Shown here: one piece after another, positions 25,530-32,605 of the stretch | How positions within the stretch are numbered: the stretch's first letter is position 1 | Layout: each line of letters begins with the position of its first letter | DNA from: Sphingobacterium sp. PCS056 | GTDB taxonomy: Bacteria > Bacteroidota > Bacteroidia > Sphingobacteriales > Sphingobacteriaceae | Length of the DNA stretch: 64,000 nucleotides | Direction: 5' to 3' | Assembly: GCF_023273895.1 (NCBI RefSeq) | Contig: NZ_CP096883.1 | Coordinates: forward strand, 186,001-250,000 | Notes under the pieces: generated by a model | The model's database searches: none | Told to the model about the DNA's origin: nothing | Seen by the model: only the letters and a program-made list of their open reading frames with translations | Translations under genes and position numbers: made by a program

Positions 25530-26588
25530 TTAATTATTTGCAAAAGTTACATACAGAAGATTTCCTTTAAGCTGGAAATTTCCATTCGTTAGGTTTTTCA
25601 TGATCTCAAGCACATCGGCGGTTTTGGAACCATTTGCTATTTTACCGGAAATATGCTGATTAGGTATAGATGTCTGATATACAACCTCAAAACCATACCA
25701 ACTGCTCAACTGGTCTAGGACTGATTTAATAGATTCATTATCAAATTCAAAATCTAGATTGCGCCAAGCCTCCTTATCCGATCTGGTTAGTTTTTCGCGA
25801 ATGAAGGAGCCATCTGTATTGAGCACCATGTCATTTGGTTTTAAAATCAAGCTTTGACGACCATTGGTCAATTCGATTTTACCCTCATGCAGTGTGGTTA
25901 TTGTTTTTTCAAGGTCGGCATATGCTTTTACATTGAATTTTGTTCCGAGAACTTTTATTTGCTGATCTGAAGTTGTGACCACAAAGCTCCGTCCCGGAAT
26001 GGTCGTTACTTCAAAATAAGCCTCGCCTTCCAAGGAGATTGTCCTTTGGGAAGAACTAGCATAATCTGGGGATAGAGAAATTTTAGATCCCACATTTAAA
26101 GTTACTTTGGTGCCATCAGGAAGAATGGCTTTTGTAAATTCACCTTTACCTGTTGCTAATGAGCTCAACGATTTATAGTTCCTCAGATCCACATAATTTG
26201 CTGTATCAAGAAAATCCTTTAGGTCGCCACTGATCTCTTCGCTCTGACCTGTATCATCTGTTATTAGAACTGCTGACCTAAATATCGGTTTATCGACGTC
26301 AGATTGTTGGTTTAACCATATCCAAGCAACAGCTGCTGAAAAAAGCACGATGGCTGCTGCGACTTTCCATAACCATTGTATCTGCTTCATCTTCACTGGA
26401 GCGATACGATTGTTTATATTTTCCCAATGTTTCTGTTGGAGTTCAACAAGAGGGACATCGCTATCAACCTCGGTCTGACTATCGTCAAAACTATTATACC
26501 AAAGCTGAAATTGGCGGATCTCATCCTTAGAAGCCGTACCCTGGTTGATACGGGCAATAATTTCTTTTATTTCTTGTTGCGATTTCAT
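25530..26588 (-). CDS. FecR-family anti-sigma factor
   Basis: 352 residues. A cytoplasmic N-terminal domain (about 1-70, EIKEIIARINQGTASKDEIRQFQLWY) is followed by one membrane helix (about 70-90, WLWKVAAAIVLFSAAVAWIWL), a FecR domain (about 150-245, TKAILPDGTKVTLNVGSKISLSPDY... LEGEAYFEV... VLGTKFNVKAYADLEKTITTLHEGKIELTNG) and a C-terminal DUF4974 / secretin-like end (about 275-350). It holds the ECF sigma factor inactive until the STN domain of the SusC partner signals. It lies 11 bp before susC. Confidence 0.94.
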   Translation of the reverse strand: MKSQQEIKEIIARINQGTASKDEIRQFQLWYNSFDDSQTEVDSDVPLVELQQKHWENINNRIAPVKMKQIQWLWKVAAAIVLFSAAVAWIWLNQQSDVDKPIFRSAVLITDDTGQSEEISGDLKDFLDTANYVDLRNYKSLSSLATGKGEFTKAILPDGTKVTLNVGSKISLSPDYASSSQRTISLEGEAYFEVTTIPGRSFVVTTSDQQIKVLGTKFNVKAYADLEKTITTLHEGKIELTNGRQSLILKPNDMVLNTDGSFIREKLTRSDKEAWRNLDFEFDNESIKSVLDQLSSWYGFEVVYQTSIPNQHISGKIANGSKTADVLEIMKNLTNGNFQLKGNLLYVTFANN

Positions 26589-26650
26589 ATGATTAACAAT
26601 CGTGGTCTATAATAGAAGTACCACAAGTATCAATCAACGCACGCCGAAAA

Positions 26651-27223
26651 TTAAAAAAATAATAAAGATTTCAAATTATTTATAAAAATCCTCAAATGTT
26701 TTAGACTTTTACTTATTTGATTTTCAACAGTACGAGGTGAAATATTCAATTTTTCAGCGATTTCCTTACTATTGAGATTGTCGATTCGAGAATAATTAAA
26801 GATAATTTTGGTCTTCTCCGGTAGTCGTTCTATCTCCTGAAAAATAAGTTGCTGAAGTTCTTTTGAATTCAAGGCATCATCCAAATTAAGTTCTTCTATC
26901 CGATCCAACAGACCATAGGAGGTATGATCAATATATTCAACTCGAGAAGATCGGTTTAAATATTTGATAATAGAGAATTTAGTTGCCTGAAACAAATAGG
27001 CTTCAAGATTTTGAATTTCGTCAAGTTTGGGGTTTTTCCAAAGAGAAACAAAGATATCCTGTAAAATATCTTCCGCAATATCTGTCTGTGGAAGCCTGTT
27101 ATTACAGATTACAAATATCTTATCCCAATACCTTTCATAAATGATCTTAAATGCTTCTTGGTCTCCAGCTCGGATCAACTTTTGTAAAGTTAAATTATCG
27201 AGTGAGCTATAGTTGTTTTTCAT
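26651..27223 (-). CDS. ECF sigma-70 factor (FecI-like)
   Basis: 190 residues from ATG 27223 (MKNNYSSLDNLTLQKLIRAGD); a further in-frame start at 27304 adds an unrelated hydrophobic leader. Region 2 (about 22-90; YERYWDKIFVICNNRL, AEDILQDIFVSLWKN, NLEAYLFQATKFSIIKYLNR) and region 4 (about 125-180; IERLPEKTKIIFNYSRIDNLNSKEIAEKLNISPRTVENQISKSLKHLR) are complete. It should direct RNA polymerase to the SusCD promoter when FecR releases it. It is transcribed first in the locus, 62 bp before fecR. Confidence 0.95.
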   Translation of the reverse strand: MKNNYSSLDNLTLQKLIRAGDQEAFKIIYERYWDKIFVICNNRLPQTDIAEDILQDIFVSLWKNPKLDEIQNLEAYLFQATKFSIIKYLNRSSRVEYIDHTSYGLLDRIEELNLDDALNSKELQQLIFQEIERLPEKTKIIFNYSRIDNLNSKEIAEKLNISPRTVENQISKSLKHLRIFINNLKSLLFF

Positions 27224-27637
27224 TTTTATCCCCGTTCTGTCGAATATCGACAAAACGAATCCATGTGATGGGCCAAAACTACAATAATAATTAAAAGAAA
27301 ACAAGACAGTTAACCATTGAGAACTCGGGTATTCGGTATTTTACCCCAATAAAGGAATCGCGTAACTGCATCAAAAAATTATCCATATCAAACTTGATCA
27401 TGAAGCTATAGCAAAATCTATGTAGGTAAGAATAGACCTATGCTGGAAAAGAATATCAGCTAATTATTTTAAAATAAATTTTGATTCAAAATAAAATCTA
27501 CTAACTTTGTAGAGTATTCAGAATTGCACGATGCAATACCAACCGAGTTAAGTAACCGCGGTGGTAAATTAATATGGGTTTCGACCAAAAATATCTGGAT
27601 ACAGTTTATGGTTTAATCCTTTAAATTTTTAAATTGT
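27224..27637. other. 414-bp intergenic region with promoter and leader of a small gene
   Basis: The left part should hold the leftward promoter of the ECF sigma gene; I see no clear consensus match. The right part holds a good rightward promoter (27479-27509) and a 128-nt leader for the 87-residue gene. The leader contains an inverted repeat ATTGCA-CGA-TGCAAT, an imperfect TACCA.../...TGGTA pair and a 16-codon reading frame (27574-27624, MGFDQKYLDTVYGLIL). Confidence 0.5.
27479..27509 (+). promoter_or_regulatory. Bacteroidota-type promoter of the 87-residue gene
   Basis: TTTTG (27479-27483), an 18-nt spacer and TAACTTTG (27502-27509) match the TTTG / ~19 nt / TAnnTTTG consensus. The start of transcription should be near 27515, giving a leader of about 120 nt. 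Confidence 0.65.
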
Positions 27638-27901
27638 ATGTCAACACCAAATCTTTATCAACACTTACTGGAAAAATTCAGTTATTACACCATCAATGAA
27701 CTGATACAACTCAACAATGATACGGTATCGGAAAAAGGCTGGGGTTCCTCCAAATCCACATTTCGCACGGCTCTCATCAGTACTTTTTCTAAAAGAGGTT
27801 TAGACCTTTCCAACATTATTTCAAGAGAAGATGGTTTTACCTCCGTCAAGTATGTAGCAGTTCGATTAGAAAAAAACACGCTTGTTCCAATTGTTCAGTA
27901 G
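27638..27901 (+). CDS. Small hypothetical protein (87 residues)
   Basis: 87 residues, ATG 27638 (MSTPNLYQHLLEKFSYYTINELIQLNND). No signal peptide or membrane helix; it looks like a compact alpha/beta domain with ISREDGFTSVKYVAVRLEKNTLVP at the C-terminus. I do not recognise a family. It is preceded by a strong promoter and a long, structured leader and followed by a hairpin terminator (28039-28077), so it is a monocistronic, probably well expressed and regulated gene. Confidence 0.65.
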   Translation: MSTPNLYQHLLEKFSYYTINELIQLNNDTVSEKGWGSSKSTFRTALISTFSKRGLDLSNIISREDGFTSVKYVAVRLEKNTLVPIVQ

Positions 27902-28480
27902 GATAGTCAGAACGACATGATCTTTGCAATTTATCTACTAGTCTAATGAATCAGATCCACAGCTTGTTATACTCTAAATTGGTATTAAAAAGATTAGGAT
28001 ATCAAGCTTACAAAAAGTAGTTCAGTTATTTTACTAATAAGCTTCAGTTGTTTATTATTTTCGAACAATTGAAGCTTTTACAAAATTATATTCCTTAAAA
28101 GTATATTTATCGTTTATCATATCTACTTTAAACAATAGTTCTCTCCTGATTTATTTCCAATTGCGAGCACAATATTAATACTATACACAAAAGATGCATC
28201 GATAGTTTGTGCCAAGCATATCTGCATTTTTTATTTGATACTCTGCTTTAATTTCCCAAAAATACGGATATGATCACCTGATCATTACATAATATGTATC
28301 TACCTAAAATTTTCAAAGCTTTATAAAATGACTTCGTCAAAAGCCTTCCTAAATAGAAAATAGGAATTACATTAGATAAAGTAGATTTTGTATCTTGCAT
28401 GCTCATAATTGTATTTTTTATGAATCGAGTGAAAAGAGCTCAATCCATGATCACACTCCTTATTAAAATAAATTATTTTG
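27902..28480. other. 579-bp intergenic region
   Basis: No ORF or RNA gene that I can support. It contains the hairpin 28039-28077; the rest is AT-rich and unstructured to my eye. The promoter of the S9 peptidase should lie near the right end, but I see no clean TAnnTTTG match. Confidence 0.45.
28039..28077 (+). terminator. Hairpin terminator candidate
   Basis: AAGCTTCAGTTGTT (28039-28052) pairs with AACAATTGAAGCTT (28064-28077) over 14 bases with one G-T pair, with an 11-nt loop, and is followed by TTA. It lies 138 bp after the 87-residue gene. The stem is AT-rich. Confidence 0.5.
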
Positions 28481-30565
28481 ATGAAAAAAAAATCTTTAAT
28501 AACGCTTTCTGTATTACTATGTGCTTCGGCAACTATGGCGCAAGAAAAGAAAGAAACCAAACTGACTGTAAATATGGAAACACCAACAAAAACTCCATTA
28601 GACCCGCAAACATTATGGAAGTTAGGACGTGTTTCTGCCGAAGGAATTTCACCTGATGGAAAAACACTGGTATATGGTGTCTCAAATTATGCTGTGGAGA
28701 CCAACAGCTCAGAGAAAAACTTATACACCTTATCATTGGAAACAGGCAACGCTACTCCCCTAACTAGTGAAAAGGGCGGTGAGTCTGTGGTGCAGATAAC
28801 AGAAAATGGTGATATCATTTATTTGTTCAAAGGACAGCTTTGGAAAAAGAACAGATATAAGGGTGAAGCTGTACAATTGACAAATAGCGATACTGAATTA
28901 GAAAATGTCAAGTTATCTCCAAATGGTCAATACATATTATTCAGCAAAGCTGTTTTAATCAAAAAGTATCACAGTACAGATAAATATCAGGATTTACCAA
29001 AGTCCGATGCCTATGTATTCGACAATCTGGACTACCGTCATTGGGATACTTTTAATAATGGAAAATTTAACCATCCATTCGTTGCTTCCTATAATAATGG
29101 AAAAATTGGTGAAGCAATTGATCTGTTACAAGACGAGCCATTTTACAGTCCTCAAATGCCATTTGGCGGATCGGAAGATTTTGAATGGACGCCCGATAGT
29201 AAAGCGATTTTATATGTGAGCAAGAAAAAATTTGGTACAGACTATGCCGTAAGTACCAATACGGATATCTACCGTTATGATCTTGCCACCAAGCAAACAA
29301 CCAATCTAACTGAAGGAATGCTTGGATACGACACCAATCCAACTTACAGTCCGGATGGAAACAAGTTGACTTGGTTGAGCATGAAAACGGATGGTTACGA
29401 AGCGGATAAAAATGATATCATTGTGTTTGACAAAGCATCTTCTCAACGACTAAATCTAACCGCGCATTGGGATGGTACCGTAAACTCTTTTACCTGGAGT
29501 AAGGACAATCGCAAAATTTATTTTGTAGCACCTGCTAAAGGAACGGTACAACTATTTGAATTAATTGTTCCTACTAATTTTAAGAACAAATCCTTAGCGT
29601 CCATCAAACAGATCTCTGAAGGAAATTTTGATATTACAGGAATTATTGGACAGGTCGATAATCAGTTAATTGTAACTTCAACAAAATTTACAAGAGCTAC
29701 AGAAGTGTATCGCTATGACTTAAAGAGTAAAAAGTTAACTCCATTGACCACTGTCAATGATAAGATGTATGCGCAGATCAGTGATAATAAGATTGAATCG
29801 AGAATTACAAAAGCTTCTGACGGGCAAGATCTTTTTTCTTGGGTCATATACCCTCCTGATTTTGATCCAACAAAAAAATACCCAACGATCTTGTACTGTG
29901 AAGGCGGGCCACAATCGGCTTTAACACAATTTTATTCATTCCGTTGGAATTTACAGCTTATCGCATCTCAAGGATATATTGTCATCGCCCCCAATCGTCG
30001 CGGTATGCCGGGATGGGGTGTGAAATGGAATGAGGCGATCTCCAAAGATTGGGGTGGACAGCCGATTCGTGATTACTTATCTGCGATTGATGATATATCG
30101 AAAGAAAATTACGTAGATACTACGCGCCGCGCTGCTATTGGTGCTAGCTATGGCGGATATTCTGTTTATATGCTCGCTGGTGTACATGAAAATAGGTTTA
30201 AAACATTGATCGCGCATAACGGCTTGTTTGACATGAGAAGCTGGTACGGTACGACAGAGGAAATGTTTTTTGCTAACCATGAACTGGGCGGCCCATACTG
30301 GGATAAAGCAAATGAAAAATCGTACACCACATTCAATCCATCCGAATATATCGAGAAATGGAATACACCAATTTTGATCTTTCAAGGTGGTCACGACTAC
30401 CGCGTGCCGATAGGACAAGGACTTGGAGCTTTCCAAGCTGCTCAGTTAAAGAAAATTAAAAGTAGATTGGTTTATTTACCCGATGAAAATCACTGGGTGC
30501 TATCGGGACATAATGCCCAAGTATGGCAAAGAGAATTTTTTGGTTGGTTAAAAGAAACATTATAA
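28481..30565 (+). CDS. S9 family serine peptidase (acylaminoacyl/dipeptidyl peptidase type)
   Basis: 694 residues from ATG 28481; the TTG just before it is not needed. Signal peptide ending TMAQE (about 1-20), so it acts in the periplasm. An N-terminal beta-propeller (about 40-410, with repeats such as GISPDGKTLVYGVS, LSPNGQYILFS, WTPDSKAILYVS, YSPDGNKLTWLS, WSKDNRKIYFV) precedes the alpha/beta-hydrolase domain. The catalytic triad is Ser556 (GASYGGY), Asp639 (GGHDYRVP) and His671 (DENHWV). These enzymes release dipeptides or cleave oligopeptides. It is monocistronic, ending in a strong terminator. Confidence 0.95.
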   Translation: MKKKSLITLSVLLCASATMAQEKKETKLTVNMETPTKTPLDPQTLWKLGRVSAEGISPDGKTLVYGVSNYAVETNSSEKNLYTLSLETGNATPLTSEKGGESVVQITENGDIIYLFKGQLWKKNRYKGEAVQLTNSDTELENVKLSPNGQYILFSKAVLIKKYHSTDKYQDLPKSDAYVFDNLDYRHWDTFNNGKFNHPFVASYNNGKIGEAIDLLQDEPFYSPQMPFGGSEDFEWTPDSKAILYVSKKKFGTDYAVSTNTDIYRYDLATKQTTNLTEGMLGYDTNPTYSPDGNKLTWLSMKTDGYEADKNDIIVFDKASSQRLNLTAHWDGTVNSFTWSKDNRKIYFVAPAKGTVQLFELIVPTNFKNKSLASIKQISEGNFDITGIIGQVDNQLIVTSTKFTRATEVYRYDLKSKKLTPLTTVNDKMYAQISDNKIESRITKASDGQDLFSWVIYPPDFDPTKKYPTILYCEGGPQSALTQFYSFRWNLQLIASQGYIVIAPNRRGMPGWGVKWNEAISKDWGGQPIRDYLSAIDDISKENYVDTTRRAAIGASYGGYSVYMLAGVHENRFKTLIAHNGLFDMRSWYGTTEEMFFANHELGGPYWDKANEKSYTTFNPSEYIEKWNTPILIFQGGHDYRVPIGQGLGAFQAAQLKKIKSRLVYLPDENHWVLSGHNAQVWQREFFGWLKETL

Positions 30566-30570
30566 TAAAC

Positions 30571-30603
30571 AAAACGGGCTCGAAATTATATCGAGCCCGT
30601 TTT
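30571..30603. terminator. Bidirectional terminator between S9 peptidase and mlaD-like gene
   Basis: A 13-bp perfect stem AAAACGGGCTCGA / TCGAGCCCGTTTT (30571-30583 and 30591-30603) with a 7-nt loop, A-run left and T-run right, lies between convergent genes and starts 6 bp after the S9 stop. Confidence 0.88.
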
Positions 30604-30606
30604 ATT

Positions 30607-31554
30607 TTATTCCTCACCCTTCTTTCCAAAGATGGAAAGTTTAATATATTTTCCAGGTTTTTCTTTAATATCTTTCATCAGATGATCTAAACTTTGCGAT
30701 GCATTATTTAAATTATCATAAAGCTTATCGTCATTGATCAATAGGCCTATTGAGCCCTGTCCCTTGTTGATTTTATCAACGATCGTCTGGAAATCGCTCA
30801 TAGCCATATTAGCTTTATCCATTGTTTGTTGAAAATCAAGCTTAGCGGCTTTATCAGTAACGGTATTTAAATTGGACATAATAGCTGTTATTTGACCGCT
30901 ATTATTTTTAAAGGTATTGGTAATGATGTCTAAGTTCGTGATGATATTTGTTAATCTTTTACGCTCCGAGCCCACAAGTCCTTCCACATCTTTGGTAATG
31001 AGTTCCACATTTTTTAATGATGTTGAAATACTATGTACACTTTCCTTAAAATCTTTTTGAAACTGATCGTCCAATACAGAATTGACAACTGTTAATACTG
31101 AATCTAATTTTATGGTGATGGTTTCAACTCTTTTCTGTATCGGCTCGACCTTATCCATGATATTTGCCTGGATACCCGACGCTAACATATCACCATCTTT
31201 GGCCAACTCCGCACTATTCCCCATATCAAATACGATCGCCTTTCCTCCAAGTAGATCGGTACTGGCTATTCGTGCTATGGTATTTTTGGGTACCTTATAT
31301 TCGGAACTGATTTTGAATTGTGTTAAGATACTACCATCAGGCTGCAAGGTCATCTTCGACACACGTCCTATTTGATATCCATTTACTAACACCGGTTTAG
31401 AGGCTGTCAGACCATCGACAGCTTGATAAGATGTATAATATGTATTGTCACTGCTAAATACATCATTACCCTTTAAAAAGCTGTACCCAATAAACAATAA
31501 TGCAACTGCAACTACAGTTAAAATTCCGACTTTAGTCTCGTTTGATATTTTCAA
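30607..31554 (-). CDS. MlaD/MCE-family lipid transport protein
   Basis: 315 residues. One N-terminal membrane helix (about 7-25, KVGILTVVAVALLFIGYSFL) is followed by the MCE domain (about 35-115, YYTSYQAVDGLTASKPVLVNGYQIGRVSKMTLQPDGSILTQFKI) and a long helical tail (about 130-300) with repeated coil-forming segments. MCE proteins form hexameric rings that carry phospholipids between inner and outer membranes. The permease and ATPase partners are not adjacent. It follows the amidase gene by 66 bp and is probably co-transcribed. Confidence 0.9.
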   Translation of the reverse strand: MKISNETKVGILTVVAVALLFIGYSFLKGNDVFSSDNTYYTSYQAVDGLTASKPVLVNGYQIGRVSKMTLQPDGSILTQFKISSEYKVPKNTIARIASTDLLGGKAIVFDMGNSAELAKDGDMLASGIQANIMDKVEPIQKRVETITIKLDSVLTVVNSVLDDQFQKDFKESVHSISTSLKNVELITKDVEGLVGSERKRLTNIITNLDIITNTFKNNSGQITAIMSNLNTVTDKAAKLDFQQTMDKANMAMSDFQTIVDKINKGQGSIGLLINDDKLYDNLNNASQSLDHLMKDIKEKPGKYIKLSIFGKKGEE

Positions 31555-31620
31555 AATAATATTTTCTTAAGTTTTATATGAATTCAATTTATCATTTAAA
31601 CAAGACAAATGCAAATAAGT

Positions 31621-32436
31621 TTATCGTTCGACGCTTTTTTTGAATGCACTAATGGCGGCGACTAAGTTTTGTACGATCTCTTCCTGTCCTTCGTCCGATA
31701 GCATAAAAGCCTCTTCAGTACGATTATTCATAAAACCTATTTCTGTCAAAACTGCAGGCATACCCGCCTCCGCTAAGACGGCTAATCCCTGTTCTAAAAT
31801 TCCTCTACTTACACGACCTGATTTTACATATTCTTGCTGCATCAAGTTGGCCAACTTGATACTCTTCTCACGGTATTGATTTTTCATTAATGAGAAGATG
31901 ATATAACTTTCTGGATCTTTGGGGTCAAATCCTTGATAATTTTCTTTATAATTTTCCTCTAACAATAGGGAGGCATTTTCACGAATTGCGGCAGTCTGCT
32001 CGCCTAAACGATGTGAGCCCGATACAATAGTCTCTGTTCCTCTAGAAGAGCCTCCTGGTGCCGAGTTACAGTGAATAGATATAAATATATCCGCTTTTGC
32101 AGCATTGGCCATACGAATACGTTTATACAAATCAATAAACTCATCTGTACGTCGAGTAAACATAACACGTACACCCGGTAGCTGTCGCTCAATTTCTTTT
32201 CCTAGTTTTAATGCCACTTCCAAAGCAATATTTTTCTCCAAAGAACGTGAACCCTTTGCTCCCGAATCTCGTCCGCCATGGCCTGGATCAATAACAATTG
32301 TTCTAATTTGATAGGACTGTGGAGGTACAGGATGTGGTTTTGGTGGAGTAGCACTGGTCAAAACCATAAATAATAAAATCGCCGGGGCTAAAAAAAATAT
32401 AAATTTCCGCTTTCTAATATTCAAATCTGATTTCAT
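31621..32436 (-). CDS. N-acetylmuramoyl-L-alanine amidase (Amidase_3)
   Basis: 271 residues with an N-terminal signal anchor (about 12-28, IFFLAPAILLFMVL). The Amidase_3 zinc ligands are visible: VIDPGHGGRDSG (His53), Glu67 in SLEKNIAL, and SIHCNSAP (His122); the catalytic glutamate is Glu232 in TEIGFMNN. It cleaves the amide bond between muramic acid and the stem peptide during cell separation or wall turnover. The divergent neighbour is lptD. Confidence 0.94.
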   Translation of the reverse strand: MKSDLNIRKRKFIFFLAPAILLFMVLTSATPPKPHPVPPQSYQIRTIVIDPGHGGRDSGAKGSRSLEKNIALEVALKLGKEIERQLPGVRVMFTRRTDEFIDLYKRIRMANAAKADIFISIHCNSAPGGSSRGTETIVSGSHRLGEQTAAIRENASLLLEENYKENYQGFDPKDPESYIIFSLMKNQYREKSIKLANLMQQEYVKSGRVSRGILEQGLAVLAEAGMPAVLTEIGFMNNRTEEAFMLSDEGQEEIVQNLVAAISAFKKSVER

Positions 32437-32494
32437 GTATATTTTTTTAATTTCTGTAATTTAATAACAAAATGTAATGAGTAATATTGTGCTA

Positions 32495-32558
32495 CAAAAA
32501 TAGGAAATGTTAATCTCGTTAAAAAACGTCACTTTCTATTTGTTTTTGACTAATTTTG
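32495..32558. promoter_or_regulatory. Divergent promoter region, amidase / lptD
   Basis: TATTTTTG on the minus strand (32495-32502) and TAATTTTG on the plus strand (32551-32558) each match the -7 element TAnnTTTG and face the amidase and lptD respectively. The -33 elements are weak, so these are tentative. Confidence 0.4.
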
Positions 32559-32605
32559 TCGAGCTTAGTTTAATATTTTTACAAAAATAACATTTGTCTT
32601 TAATT

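Noticed and set aside
27224..27304. Longer ECF sigma start (27304)
   Set aside because: The extra 27 residues are a hydrophobic leader unlike any sigma factor; ATG 27223 matches the family.
29007..30436. ORFs on both strands inside the S9 peptidase
   Set aside because: Shadows: out of frame with a gene whose catalytic triad and propeller repeats are clear.
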